A stretch of 64,000 bases of DNA from Ardenticatenales bacterium. Its GTDB lineage: Bacteria; Chloroflexota; Anaerolineae; Promineifilales; Promineifilaceae. Positions within the stretch are counted from its first letter, which is position 1. Each line of letters starts with the position of its first letter. The notes below the pieces were generated by a model that made no database searches, was not told the origin of the DNA, and saw only the letters and a program-made list of their open reading frames with translations. The translations under genes were made by a program, and so were the position numbers. Shown here piece after piece: positions 1-8,797 of this stretch. The stretch is from the NCBI GenBank assembly GCA_020634575.1, contig JACKBM010000025.1:1-64000 (forward strand). Reading direction: 5' to 3'.

Positions 1-87
1 AAACCCCTCAAGCCTCGTTTATCCCTGTAAACGTATCGGAATATTCGTCAACTTTTGTCAGGCCGCGGTGGCCTGAGGGGAACCCAC

Positions 88-963
88 ATGAACAGAACTG
101 CCTGCCCGTTCACTCAGAGCGTATCGGAATCAGGACCATTATCAGGCACGGATAATTTACTCAATTTACAGGAGCTCTTCCTGCAAAATGTCTCGCACGA
201 ACTACGCACACCGCTCAACGCGGTGGTGGGTTTTGCTGAGTTGCTGGGGGAGGGTTGCCTGGGCGACCTGGCACCGGCGCAGGCCGAGGCGGTTGGCATG
301 ATTCAGGGGGCGGCGCGGACATTGCAGCAACAGGTTGAGCGGCTGACGCTGCTCTTGGCCGCCGAGGCCGGCCAGCTCAAGCCGGCCGAATTGGACCTGG
401 AGACGCTGTTGGACGATGTCGTGGCGGACAAGGTTCAGGATGCGCTCGCCAAAGAAATCGATTTTCGTCTGCATGTGGAGACGGGTTTGCCGGCGCTGCT
501 GGCTGACCCGGCCGGTCTCACCACCACCTTGCAAGCGCTGCTGGACAATGCTGTGGAACACACACCGGCCGGTGGCCGGATCGACGTTGGCCTCTACCAG
601 GATTCTGGCTGGCTGTGGCTGGCGGTCTCTGACAGTGGGACTGGTATCGCCGCGGCGGATCAGGCGCATGTCTGTGATCGCTTTTATCAGGCTGAACGGC
701 ATCTGGCGCGGGACAAAAGCGGTTTGGGCCTGGGGCTGACGTTGGCCCAAGCGGTGGTGCGGGCTAGCGGCGGCGACTTGCGGCTGTTTAGCCAGCCGGG
801 TCGGGGCACCTGCGTGATGTTACGCTTGCCGGCCATCAATCAGTTGCCCACCAGCCTGCCATTGGCCCGCAACGAGCCTACCCCGAACAAGGCTGAACGA
901 CCGATCCCGCGTAACCCCATCCCGGTCTGGGTCCTGGAGGCACGCTCACCCGCGCTGTGTTGA
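88..963 (+). CDS. Cytoplasmic sensor histidine kinase (HisKA + HATPase_c)
   Basis: A 291-residue two-component histidine kinase with no membrane segment and no recognisable sensor domain. The H-box SHELRTPLN (phospho-acceptor His37) is followed by the ATP-binding domain: N-box LLDNAVEHT around Asn154, G1 box DSGTG at 182-186 and G2 box GLGLGL at 212-217. The 40-residue tail is basic and proline-rich and looks unstructured. I chose the ATG at 88 because AGGGGA precedes it at 73-78; an in-frame TTG at 55 lacks a good ribosome site. The partner is unknown; a lone receiver protein at 3104 is a candidate but not adjacent. It probably receives its signal through another protein. Confidence 0.9.
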   Translation: MNRTACPFTQSVSESGPLSGTDNLLNLQELFLQNVSHELRTPLNAVVGFAELLGEGCLGDLAPAQAEAVGMIQGAARTLQQQVERLTLLLAAEAGQLKPAELDLETLLDDVVADKVQDALAKEIDFRLHVETGLPALLADPAGLTTTLQALLDNAVEHTPAGGRIDVGLYQDSGWLWLAVSDSGTGIAAADQAHVCDRFYQAERHLARDKSGLGLGLTLAQAVVRASGGDLRLFSQPGRGTCVMLRLPAINQLPTSLPLARNEPTPNKAERPIPRNPIPVWVLEARSPALC

Positions 964-996
964 GCAAAATAGACAAGACGGAAAATCTACAAAAAA

Positions 997-1020
997 AGAG
1001 CCCCGCAATTGCGGGGCTCT
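997..1020 (-). terminator. Rho-independent terminator of trxA
   Basis: A perfect 24-base palindrome (10-bp stem AGAGCCCCGC, AATT loop) sits just beyond the end of the thioredoxin gene. On the minus strand it is followed by a run of seven T (complement of A 991-997), the classic intrinsic terminator form. On the plus strand it could also slow readthrough from the histidine kinase, but the T-run serves the minus strand. Confidence 0.9.
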
Positions 1021-1043
1021 GGCCATTTCGAGTTAAGGTGAGC

Positions 1044-1382
1044 TTAAGCGGCTTCAGTCTCCAGATAAGGAGCAACCTGAGCCAGAATCTGATTCTTTGG
1101 CTTGGCGCCAACCAGACGGGCCACCATTTCGCCATTTTTGAACAGCATCAGGGTGGGGATGCTGGCGATGCCGTAGCGACCCGGCACCATCGGGTTCTCA
1201 TCCACATCCATCTTGGCGATGGTCAGCAGATTGGCCTGCTCTTCAGCAATCTCTTCCAGGAAGGGGGCGATCATGCGGCACGGCCCGCACCAGGTGGCCC
1301 AAAAATCGACCAGCACAGGCTTGTCGGATTTAATTACTTCAGCCTCAAATGTCTCATCGGTAACCTTGATCGGTTTCGTCAT
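1044..1382 (-). CDS. trxA: Thioredoxin
   Basis: A 112-residue thioredoxin, normal family length. It has the redox motif WCGPC (Cys32 and Cys35) after VLVDFWAT, and the conserved cis-proline strand SIPTLMLF. It reduces protein disulfides in the cytoplasm, normally recharged by thioredoxin reductase (not in this window). The ATG at 1382 is preferred over an upstream in-frame start at 1454 because AAGGAG lies seven bases before it. It is divergent from the F420 reductase gene, with its own promoter upstream (1525-1553) and terminator downstream (997-1020), so it is probably monocistronic. Confidence 0.96.
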   Translation of the reverse strand: MTKPIKVTDETFEAEVIKSDKPVLVDFWATWCGPCRMIAPFLEEIAEEQANLLTIAKMDVDENPMVPGRYGIASIPTLMLFKNGEMVARLVGAKPKNQILAQVAPYLETEAA

Positions 1383-1524
1383 TCGTTTTCTCCTTGCATG
1401 CGGTTTATCAGCCCCATGAAAAGTTATGCAATCTTCTTTCCGGTTGCCGGCCATTTGGCCGGCGCAACCCCTCAGACGGCCTGTTACCCAGGGTTCTTAC
1501 CTGGCGGGTTGCATATCGTTGCCC

Positions 1525-1553
1525 AGTTTAGGCGATGGTCGGGGCGGGGTCAA
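1525..1553 (-). promoter_or_regulatory. Probable trxA promoter
   Basis: On the minus strand, TTGACC (complement of 1548-1553) and TAAACT (complement of 1525-1530) are separated by exactly 17 bases. This matches the sigma70 pattern in 5/6 and 4/6 positions. It would give a leader of roughly 135 bases before the thioredoxin ATG. Confidence 0.5.
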
Positions 1554-1587
1554 GCATTTGCGTGATTTCCGACCTTTTGTTTACGCT

Positions 1588-1616
1588 TTGGAACTTTGTG
1601 CCCAATCGCTTAGAAT
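1588..1616 (+). promoter_or_regulatory. Possible promoter of the F420 reductase gene
   Basis: TTGGAA at 1588-1593 and TAGAAT at 1611-1616 are separated by 17 bases, 34 bases before the GTG start at 1650. The -10 box is good and the -35 box weak. Confidence 0.4.
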
Positions 1617-1649
1617 CACGCTGAGATTTAATCTGTAAACGAGGTTATT

Positions 1650-2309
1650 GTGGAAAGTATTGCAATTCTAGGTGGAACGGGGAGCGAGGGTTCAGGCCTG
1701 GGTTATCGCTGGGCGCTGGCCGGCTATGATGTGATTATTGGGTCGCGTTCGCAGGAGCGGGCGGAGGCGAAGGCGGCGGAGCTGACGTCGTTGTTACCGG
1801 CCGGTCGCCACATTCGCGGTGCAGACAACCGTACGGCCACAGCCGAAGCGGATCTGATTGTCCTCTCGGTGCCCTATTCAGCCCAGGAAGCGACCTTGAA
1901 CGATGTCAAAGATCTGCTGGCTGACAAACTGCTGATCTCTGTCGTCGTCCCGCTAAAGCCGCCCAAAGTCAGCCGAGTCTGGTTGCCCGAGGCTGGCTCA
2001 GCGGCTATGGAAGCGCAGCAGTTGCTGGGTGAAGATGCCCGGGTGGTGGTCGCCTTCCAGAACGTCTCCGCTGAGCATCTGTTTGACGCGGATCATGTCG
2101 TGAACTGTGACGTCCTGATCTGTGGCGACAAGAAGGCGGACCGGGAAGTTGCCGAGCGGTTGGCCCAGGCGGCTGGTATGCGCGGCGTCCATGCCGGGCC
2201 GCTGCAGAATGCCGGTATTGTGGAAGGATTGACGGCGCTGCTCATCAGCATCAATATGCGCTACAACATTAAAAATAGCGGGATCCGCATCACCGGTATC
2301 CCGGAGTAA
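1650..2309 (+). CDS. npdG: NADPH-dependent F420 reductase
   Basis: A 219-residue dinucleotide-binding enzyme that moves hydride between NADPH and coenzyme F420. The N-terminus AILGGTGSEGSGLGYRWA is the nucleotide loop of the NpdG/Fno family (extra Gly-Thr-Gly form), followed by IIGSRS, which fits NADP phosphate recognition. The C-terminal half (VVVAFQNVSAEHL, GPLQNAG) also follows the family. The start is a GTG with GAGG nearby. Its presence implies F420 chemistry in the host, supported by the PPOX protein at 2667 and the LLM-type gene at 46549. Confidence 0.88.
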   Translation: MESIAILGGTGSEGSGLGYRWALAGYDVIIGSRSQERAEAKAAELTSLLPAGRHIRGADNRTATAEADLIVLSVPYSAQEATLNDVKDLLADKLLISVVVPLKPPKVSRVWLPEAGSAAMEAQQLLGEDARVVVAFQNVSAEHLFDADHVVNCDVLICGDKKADREVAERLAQAAGMRGVHAGPLQNAGIVEGLTALLISINMRYNIKNSGIRITGIPE

Positions 2310-2389
2310 CGGTTGTCAATGCCCTCTAATGGTCGTATGATCGGCCGGCGGAAGTTTGAATTGACGAAGCCCTAAAGGAGCATCAGCGC

Positions 2390-2647
2390 ATGAGTGAGTC
2401 GAACGAAATGCCAATCAGTGCTGAATTGATGGAAATTTTGCGCTGCCCGGTGGCAGTGCAGGAAAAAGAGAAATACGGTGACGATCCGGGCCGCCTGCGC
2501 CTGGTGAAGAATAGCTGGCTGGTCTGTGATGACAGCGGCCTGAAATATCCGATCCGGGATGGCATACCGGTAATGTTGATCGACGAAGGCAAGAAATGGA
2601 TCAATACGCCTGACGACCAGCTGCCCGTCCCACCGCCGGCCGAATAA
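2390..2647 (+). CDS. Trm112/UPF0434-like small protein
   Basis: An 85-residue protein with the Trm112-family signature: MEILRCPV near the N-terminus and YPIRDGIPVMLIDE later. Family members are often small zinc-binding partners of methyltransferases. Here only two of the usual four zinc cysteines remain (in LRCPV and LVCDD), so zinc binding is doubtful. AAAGGAG at 2374-2380 supports the ATG. It is 19 bases upstream of the PPOX gene, so the two are probably co-transcribed. Confidence 0.8.
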   Translation: MSESNEMPISAELMEILRCPVAVQEKEKYGDDPGRLRLVKNSWLVCDDSGLKYPIRDGIPVMLIDEGKKWINTPDDQLPVPPPAE

Positions 2648-2666
2648 TCAATTTTGGAGGGGAGCC

Positions 2667-3062
2667 ATGACCCAAATTCCTGAAAGCCATATCGATCTTT
2701 TGGACCGGCCTATCGTCGTCATGCTGGCGACGGTGATGCCGGATGGTGGGCCGCAGGTCACGCCTGTCTGGGCCAGCCGGCACGGTAACCAGATCTGGGT
2801 AAACTCAGCAGTTGGTCGCCAGAAGGACCAGAATTTGCGCCTGCGCCCAATGGCGACGATTGCCGTGACTGAGCCTGACAATCCTTATCGCTGGCTCGAG
2901 GTCCGGGGGCGGGTGGTTGAGATTGAGGTTGGGCAGACGGCTGTCGACCATATCGAAGCGCTGGCTCAGGCCTATGTTGGCGGTCCCTTTAATTCTGCTA
3001 ACCCGAGTGAAGAGCGGGTTATTTACAAAATTGAGCCAACGCATGTGAATGTGGGCGGCTAG
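2667..3062 (+). CDS. PPOX-class F420-dependent oxidoreductase
   Basis: A 131-residue split-barrel flavin/deazaflavin protein of the pyridoxamine-phosphate-oxidase superfamily. The N-terminal pattern VVMLATVMPDGGPQVTPVW, the central basic stretch GRQKDQNLRLRPMATIAV and the YRWLEVRGRVVEI strand are typical of small F420-binding members. It probably reduces or oxidises a small substrate with F420H2; the substrate cannot be told from sequence. GGAGGGG precedes the ATG. F420 rather than FMN use is inferred from family resemblance and the nearby npdG. Confidence 0.82.
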   Translation: MTQIPESHIDLLDRPIVVMLATVMPDGGPQVTPVWASRHGNQIWVNSAVGRQKDQNLRLRPMATIAVTEPDNPYRWLEVRGRVVEIEVGQTAVDHIEALAQAYVGGPFNSANPSEERVIYKIEPTHVNVGG

Positions 3063-3103
3063 TTGTTACCGGCGCCATTTTTCCCACCCATACGAGATCA
3101 AGA

Positions 3104-3469
3104 ATGAAAAAAGTGCTGCAAATTGAGGATCAATGGCAAAATCGGCTCCTGATCGAGCGGATTTTGACAGGCAAGTTTGCGGTTTATCATGCTGAGAGTG
3201 GCGAAGAAGGCATCCAGAAGGCCATCGAAGTAAAGCCTGATCTCATCCTGATCGACATCGGCTTACCTGATTTTGACGGTCATACCGTGCTGACCATGCT
3301 GCGCCAGATCCCCGACCTGCAGGAGACGCAGATGGTGGCCCTGACGGCCTGGCCCCCCGACCTGGCCCGGGACATGTGTGAGCGTTATGGCTATGATGGC
3401 TGCATCACTAAACCCATCGATGTGAAGGGTTTTCCCGAGCTGATCTCCACGTATTTACAGTCGACCTGA
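3104..3469 (+). CDS. Stand-alone response-regulator receiver (CheY-like)
   Basis: A 121-residue single-domain receiver without an output domain. The acid pair Glu8-Asp9, phospho-acceptor Asp51 (LILIDIGLPDFDG), Thr81 (ALTAWP) and Lys103 (ITKPID) are all present, so it should be phosphorylatable. It may act by protein-protein interaction downstream of a histidine kinase such as the one at 88-963, though that pairing is a guess. Confidence 0.92.
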   Translation: MKKVLQIEDQWQNRLLIERILTGKFAVYHAESGEEGIQKAIEVKPDLILIDIGLPDFDGHTVLTMLRQIPDLQETQMVALTAWPPDLARDMCERYGYDGCITKPIDVKGFPELISTYLQST

Positions 3470-3537
3470 CCTGGGTCGTATGTGTTAGTCCAAATATCTT
3501 ATGGCCTAAGGCCAATCTCATGCTTTAGGCTGTAGGT

Positions 3538-4446
3538 ATGATGATCCAGTCGCCATCTGTTGGCGCTACCGAGCCAAAGACGGGAATGAAAGTCGTTCCA
3601 GCTGATCAATTCAGTCTAGAAGAACTGGCTGACGCGTACAACCGTACTCGTATAGACTACATCGTGCCGATGCCGATGACGGTGGACCGGCTGGCTGAAT
3701 ACATTCGCATTTATGATGTGGATCTGGCTAATTCCTGTGCGGCGGTCATCAGCGATGAGATTGTAGGGCTGGGCATGTTGGGCCTCAGGGATGGCCGTTC
3801 CTGGATTACGCGGCTGGGGGTGACACCGGCCGGTCGGCGCAAAGGCACTGGCGGCGTCATCATGGAATTCCTGGTGGCCCGTTCGCTGGAGATGGGGCTG
3901 GAGGAGATGTGGCTCGAGGTGATCAAGGGTAATACGCCGGCCCACACGCTGTTCCAGAAGTTTGGCTTCAGAGAGACGGATGAGCTGGTTGTGGCCCGGC
4001 GCCCCCCCAAATATGATGCGGGCACCGCTTCCGCTGAAGAGCGCCACATGTTCAAGGATGTCAAGACGTTGACCCACCAGGAGGCGATTCTGCTGCTCGA
4101 AGAGCGGCGGGGCCATCAGGCCTGGACGAACCAGATTGAATCACTCCACAATGTGAATGACCTGACAGGCATTTTCCTGGAAACCGAAGATGGCGGGCAG
4201 GGCTGGCTGGTATTTCAGGCAAGCCTGATGCAGTTGAAGCGCGTCATCGTTGAGGTGCGGCGCGGTGATCCGGCCCAGGTTTCAGCTGACCTGCTCAATG
4301 TGCTGCACCGGCTCTATCCCACGCAAGATGCCATTGCCGAAAACTTCTCTGTCCATAGTCGGATCTGGCTGGGTTATCAGGCAGCCGGCTATTTTGATGC
4401 GTTCCGCCGTATCGAGATGATCCGTCCCCTAAAAGATGCTCATTGA
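3538..4446 (+). CDS. GNAT-family N-acetyltransferase with extra C-terminal domain
   Basis: A 302-residue protein. Residues about 20-165 form a GNAT domain: acetyl-CoA motif TRLGVTPAGRRKGTGGVIM, then NTPAHTLFQKFGFRETDE. The remaining 135 residues (QEAILLLEERRGHQAWTNQ onwards) form a second alpha/beta domain that may be a degenerate GNAT-like fold involved in substrate binding or dimerisation. The substrate is unknown. Two ATGs lie in tandem at 3538 and 3541; neither has a strong ribosome site. Confidence 0.85.
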   Translation: MMIQSPSVGATEPKTGMKVVPADQFSLEELADAYNRTRIDYIVPMPMTVDRLAEYIRIYDVDLANSCAAVISDEIVGLGMLGLRDGRSWITRLGVTPAGRRKGTGGVIMEFLVARSLEMGLEEMWLEVIKGNTPAHTLFQKFGFRETDELVVARRPPKYDAGTASAEERHMFKDVKTLTHQEAILLLEERRGHQAWTNQIESLHNVNDLTGIFLETEDGGQGWLVFQASLMQLKRVIVEVRRGDPAQVSADLLNVLHRLYPTQDAIAENFSVHSRIWLGYQAAGYFDAFRRIEMIRPLKDAH

Positions 4447-4548
4447 GCCCATAAACAGATACAATTGATTGCACCAGCAAAGGCAACAGGGCAAATCTGG
4501 CCGAACCTGTCGGTCTCAGCCGTGTCTGAAGCTGTGAGGAGGATGATC

Positions 4549-5508
4549 ATGTTACAGCCCCAGGTAGTGGCTGCGGCGGCCAGGCGCCTTGATGGCATTG
4601 CCAACCAGACCCCGGTATTTCAGTCAACAACGCTAAATGAACGCAGTGGCGGGCAGGTTTTCCTGAAAGGGGAGCATTTGCAGCGGGTAGGGGCGTTTAA
4701 GTTTCGCGGGGCTTTTAATGCGGTCAGCCAGCTCAGTGATGCGCAGCAAGCCGCCGGGGTTATTACCCATTCCAGCGGCAACCATGCCCAGGGGCTGGCG
4801 TTGGCGGCCAAACTGTGCGGCGCTCCGGCTACCATTGTGATGCCGGACAATGCGCCGGCGGTGAAGAAGGCGGCGACGGCCGGGTATGGCGCTACGATTG
4901 TCGAATGCCCAGCGGCGGAGCGTGAGGCGGTATCCGGCCGGTTAGCGGCTGAACACGGCTACACCCTCATCCACCCGTATGACAATGATCAGATTATCGC
5001 CGGCGCCGGCACCGCGGCATATGAACTGCTGGCCGAAGTCGGCGATTTGGACTATTTGCTGGCGCCGGTTGGCGGCGGCGGACTGATTAGCGGTACTGCT
5101 CTGGGGGCAGCACTGCAATCCCCGGGCTGCAAGGTCATTGGCGTGGAGCCTGAAGTGGCCGATGATGCCACCCGTTCCTGGCGCTCTGGTGAGGTCGTCA
5201 CGCTTGACGCCATCCCACCCACGATCGCAGATGGCCTGCGTACTCGTTTTATCGGCCAGCGCAACCTGGAGATTATGCGGCACTATCTGCATGACATGGT
5301 CACCGTCAGTGAAAAGGAAATTATCCTGACCCTGAAGTTTTTGTGGGAACGGATGAAACTGTTGGTCGAGCCCAGTTCGGCGGTGGCGGTGGCGCCGCTG
5401 CTCTACGGTGATTTGCCGCTGGCTGGTCAGCGGGTTGGCGTCATTCTGAGCGGCGGCAACGCCGATATTCAGTTGGTTGCCCGCAAGTTTGCCGAACTTG
5501 ACGTATAA
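4549..5508 (+). CDS. PLP-dependent threonine/serine dehydratase
   Basis: A 319-residue fold-type II PLP enzyme, the length of catabolic threonine dehydratase or serine racemase, with no C-terminal ACT regulatory domain. Lys51 in VGAFKFRGA is the PLP lysine, HSSGNHAQG binds the substrate carboxylate and VGGGGLISG the PLP phosphate. It should deaminate threonine or serine to the oxo acid, or racemise serine. I chose ATG 4549 because GAGGAGG lies six bases upstream (4536-4542). Confidence 0.9.
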   Translation: MLQPQVVAAAARRLDGIANQTPVFQSTTLNERSGGQVFLKGEHLQRVGAFKFRGAFNAVSQLSDAQQAAGVITHSSGNHAQGLALAAKLCGAPATIVMPDNAPAVKKAATAGYGATIVECPAAEREAVSGRLAAEHGYTLIHPYDNDQIIAGAGTAAYELLAEVGDLDYLLAPVGGGGLISGTALGAALQSPGCKVIGVEPEVADDATRSWRSGEVVTLDAIPPTIADGLRTRFIGQRNLEIMRHYLHDMVTVSEKEIILTLKFLWERMKLLVEPSSAVAVAPLLYGDLPLAGQRVGVILSGGNADIQLVARKFAELDV

Positions 5509-5920
5509 GATGTATAAGTCGTGGTTGCCGTGAGGTATTCACTGACTTATAATGCGAGCTTGATAGCCTTTCAGGTCATTTCCGACCCATGACTCAAGCG
5601 CTAAATTTGTACAAACTCGCATATTTGTTTTGGATATCGGCTTTTTATAGCCGGGCCGGAATGTTTTGATCAAGCATGACAAAAGGATACTTTTGCCTGT
5701 CTGCAACACCTGAAGAAACACTGCAGGATGCGGATGATGATGACTTAGGCAGTGACAGGCGTAGACAACAACCGCTGGTCCTTCGAGGGCTGGCATCTCC
5801 CCCGCAACAAAACTGGTGGCTCTCAACCATTCCCGTTTATGACGGTTTCTCTTCGGTTTCGCCCGAGGAGAAGTTAGCCCGCCCCATGTTTACTAACCCT
5901 CAATTAAAGCGAGCGTCCCG
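5509..5920. other. Intergenic region with possible structured leader RNA
   Basis: 412 bases without a convincing gene before the two CNNM/CorC genes. GCCTGTCTGC (5694-5703) can pair with GCAGTGACAGGC (5749-5760) across a 45-base loop with a small bulge. A tight hairpin follows at 5847-5872 (TTCTCTTCGG with CCGAGGAGAA, one G-U pair, six-base loop), ending 48 bases before the ATG. An 84-codon open frame at 5676-5930 has no family features. The arrangement resembles a cis-acting leader, but it matches no riboswitch I know; M-box and Mn-box cores were not found. Confidence 0.4.
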
Positions 5921-7306
5921 ATGGCTTTAGTGATATTTAGCGTCGTAACGCTGCTAATTTTGTTCAACGCATTCTATGTGGCAGCGGAATTTGCCACCGT
6001 GGCGGCGCGGCGGACGCGAATTAGCCAGATGGCGGCGAGCGGTAATGGGCTGGCGCAGAAGCTGTTGCCCATTCTCGAAGACAGCCACGCCCTGGATAAT
6101 TACATCGCGGCTTGCCAGGTCGGTATTACCATTTCCTCGCTGGTGGCCGGTGCTTATGGGCAAAATGTGATTGCCACAGCACTGGCCCCGTCATTTGGCG
6201 AGATGCTGGGCGGGTCAGAATCGCTGCTGGCTCGAATCGGCGTGTCAGCGGATCTGGCTGCTGAAGCGACGGCGCTTGCTGTGGCTATTGTGGTCGTGCT
6301 GACAGTGCTCACCATTCTGCAGGTGGTTATCGGTGAGTTGCTGCCGAAATCCGTGGCGGTGCAGTTCCCGGAGCAGGTCGCGTTGTGGGTTGTTGTGCCT
6401 ATGATCTGGTCTGCCCGGCTGTTCAAACCCCTGATCTGGATTTTTAATGGTAGCGGTCGGGCTATCCTGCGGGCGATGGGTTATGACGGTGATACGGGAC
6501 ATGACCAGGTTTATTCGCCGGAAGAGATTGAGATTCTGGTGCAGGGCAGCCACGAGGGCGGTTTGCTGGATGAAGGGGAACGCCAGATGTTGCGTAATGC
6601 GTTTCGTCTGCGCGACCTGACGGCGCGCCAGGTGATGGTGCATCGCACAAAGCTGGTCCTGGCCGCGACGGATATCTCCATAGCGGAGGCGATAAAGATA
6701 TCGCTGGAAAGTGGGTTTACGCGGTTGCCAGTTTATGAAGGTAAGCTGGACGATATCAAAGGGTTTGTGCACATCAAGGATCTGTTTCGTCTGCATATGC
6801 AGCAAAGTGGGGCTTTGGCGGATATTATCCGGCCGGTTGTCCATGTCCCCGAGACCATGCCTGTCGCTGATGTGTGGGAGACCCTGAACAAAAAACGGCA
6901 ATATGTAGCGGTGGTCTTTGACGAGTACGGCGGTACGGCCGGCCTTATCACCATGGAAGACCTGGTCGAAGAGATCTTCGGCGAACTGCAGGATGAGTTT
7001 GACGACGAATCAGCTCTCCTGGCGCTCGATAAGGAGGGCCGCCTCTATCTCCGTGGCGACCTTCTCATCGCCGATATTAACGAATATCTGGATTTGAGTC
7101 TGCCGGAAGAGGCCGCAGATACGCTCAGCGGTCTCATCTTTAGCGAATTAGGTCGCGCCCCCAAACCGGGTGATGAGATAGACATTACCGGCACGGTTTT
7201 TCGCGTTGAGGCGATGGCAGACCTGGGCGTTGCCGAAGTCTCGCTGGAACTGCCCTCACGTGAGATGCTGGATCTGAGCGAATGGGGGGTGTCACGCCGT
7301 GAGTAA
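5921..7306 (+). CDS. Hemolysin/CorC-family transporter protein (CNNM + CBS pair + CorC_HlyC)
   Basis: A 461-residue membrane protein of the CNNM/CorC family, members of which have been linked to Mg or Co efflux. The N-terminus LILFNAFYVAAEFATVAARRTRI is the CNNM signature, followed by three hydrophobic segments within about residues 1-190. Two CBS domains follow (VMVHRTKLVLAATDISIAEA; VAVVFDEYGGTAGLITMEDL), then EEIFGELQDEFDDE and the C-terminal CorC_HlyC beta domain. It overlaps the next, paralogous gene by 8 bases, so the two are translationally coupled. Transported ion unknown. Confidence 0.92.
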   Translation: MALVIFSVVTLLILFNAFYVAAEFATVAARRTRISQMAASGNGLAQKLLPILEDSHALDNYIAACQVGITISSLVAGAYGQNVIATALAPSFGEMLGGSESLLARIGVSADLAAEATALAVAIVVVLTVLTILQVVIGELLPKSVAVQFPEQVALWVVVPMIWSARLFKPLIWIFNGSGRAILRAMGYDGDTGHDQVYSPEEIEILVQGSHEGGLLDEGERQMLRNAFRLRDLTARQVMVHRTKLVLAATDISIAEAIKISLESGFTRLPVYEGKLDDIKGFVHIKDLFRLHMQQSGALADIIRPVVHVPETMPVADVWETLNKKRQYVAVVFDEYGGTAGLITMEDLVEEIFGELQDEFDDESALLALDKEGRLYLRGDLLIADINEYLDLSLPEEAADTLSGLIFSELGRAPKPGDEIDITGTVFRVEAMADLGVAEVSLELPSREMLDLSEWGVSRRE

Positions 7307-8741
7307 GCTGTTGATTTTCCTGGCCGTGCCCGCCATGGCGCTATTTTCCTTTTTGTTTGCTGAAGGCGAAGCCGAACCCCTTACCTTCTGGGGCATCGTC
7401 ATTCCCTTTGTGGTGATTATCTTTCTCGTATTGTTGAACGGGATTTTTGTGGCAGCGGAATTTGCCATGATTGGTAGCCGCAAAAGTCAGCTGCAGCAGA
7501 TGACTGAAGAGGGTAACGAAATGGCCGGCCATGTCCTGGCTGTTCGCACAGACAGCAAGCGCCAGGACAATTACATCGCCACAGCGCAGCTGGGCATTAC
7601 GATGGCGACGCTGGGTTTGGGTATGTATGGGGAACCGCGCGTGGCCGAGATGATCGAACCGAGCCTGGTACGCGTCCTGAACTTTGCCCCGGAAGCGCTG
7701 GCCCATACCATCGCATCGTTGCTCGTGGTTGCGATGATGACCTACCTGCATGTCGTCGTGGGCGAAATGGTTCCCAAGACGATGGCCCTTTCGTCGCCAT
7801 CAGAAACCGCTATCCGCATCAATCGCTTCATGGAGATTGTGGAGCGGTTCTTGCTGCGCTTCCCGGTTCGGATTCTGAACTGGATCGGGCGATCCCTGTT
7901 GCGGTTGGTTGGGATTCAGTCTGCGGAAGGCCATTCGCGGGCCCATTCTCCGGAAGAGCTTGAGCTCATCGTGAGCGAAAGCGCCGAAGGTGGTTTGCTG
8001 AATGAGGAAGAGGAAGAGCTCATCCGCAATATTTTTGATTTTGGCGACCGGGTAGTGGGCCAGGTAATGACCCCGCGTCCCAAGGTCCAGGCGATTCCCG
8101 TTGATATCCCGCATGACGACCTGGTCAGCCTGGTCGTTAATAGCGCCCATAGCCGTTTTCCTGTCTACGAAGGGGATCGAGACCACATCATTGGCATCCT
8201 GCATCTGAAGGATCTTGTGCGTGCGGAAACGAGCCAGGGCGGCTCCGAAATTGCCGATCTGCGCGAAATATTGAACCCGGCGCCGGCCGTTCCTGAAGAT
8301 CAACCAGTTGCCCAACTGCTTGCCGTTTTTAAGCGGCTGCGCATCCACATGGCCATCGTGCTGGATGAGTTTGGCGGTATGGCCGGCGTGGTAACTCTGG
8401 AAGACCTCGTCGAGGAAATTGTCGGCGAAGTGCGCGATGAGTTTGACCTGGAGCGCGAGCCGTACGTCAAGCTGGGCCGGGGCCTGATCGAGACATCCGG
8501 CGCCTACCTGAAAGATGATCTGGCCGAGCAACTCTATCTCGGCGCGGACAGCGACATCCCGGACGTGGAAACCGTCGGTGGCCTTGTTGTAACTGCATTG
8601 GGCCGGCCGCCAGAAGTTGGCGACGAAGTGGTTTATGGTGAGGTTCGCTTTACCGTGGTGGCTGTTGAGGGGCTGGCTGTCAGCCGGGTGCGCATTTTGT
8701 TCCCGGAACCGGCGGCCAGCGAAGGTGCTGAAGAAGAATGA
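7299..8741 (+). CDS. Second hemolysin/CorC-family transporter protein
   Basis: A 480-residue paralogue of the preceding protein with the same order: an extra N-terminal hydrophobic segment, the CNNM signature GIFVAAEFAMIGSRKSQL, transmembrane segments, two CBS domains (VMTPRPKVQAIPVD; MAIVLDEFGGMAGVVTLEDL) and CorC_HlyC. It starts with GTG at 7299 inside the end of the upstream gene. Adjacent, overlapping paralogues suggest a heterodimer, since CNNM proteins dimerise. A strong hairpin follows at 8747-8787. Confidence 0.92.
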   Translation: MSKLLIFLAVPAMALFSFLFAEGEAEPLTFWGIVIPFVVIIFLVLLNGIFVAAEFAMIGSRKSQLQQMTEEGNEMAGHVLAVRTDSKRQDNYIATAQLGITMATLGLGMYGEPRVAEMIEPSLVRVLNFAPEALAHTIASLLVVAMMTYLHVVVGEMVPKTMALSSPSETAIRINRFMEIVERFLLRFPVRILNWIGRSLLRLVGIQSAEGHSRAHSPEELELIVSESAEGGLLNEEEEELIRNIFDFGDRVVGQVMTPRPKVQAIPVDIPHDDLVSLVVNSAHSRFPVYEGDRDHIIGILHLKDLVRAETSQGGSEIADLREILNPAPAVPEDQPVAQLLAVFKRLRIHMAIVLDEFGGMAGVVTLEDLVEEIVGEVRDEFDLEREPYVKLGRGLIETSGAYLKDDLAEQLYLGADSDIPDVETVGGLVVTALGRPPEVGDEVVYGEVRFTVVAVEGLAVSRVRILFPEPAASEGAEEE

Positions 8742-8746
8742 GTTCA

Positions 8747-8787
8747 AGGCAGGCGGTCGGATCTGTTAGAAACCGGACCGCCTGCCT
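8747..8787. terminator. Hairpin terminator between convergent genes
   Basis: AGGCAGGCGGTC (8747-8758) pairs perfectly with GACCGCCTGCCT (8776-8787) around a 17-base loop. It lies between the plus-strand CorC gene and the minus-strand YceI gene and could stop transcription from both sides, although neither side has a long T-run. Confidence 0.7.
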
Positions 8788-8797
8788 GATTTAGCGC

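Noticed and set aside
5676..5930. An 84-codon gene upstream of the CorC pair
   Set aside because: No ribosome site, low-complexity composition and overlap with the next start; better explained as leader sequence.
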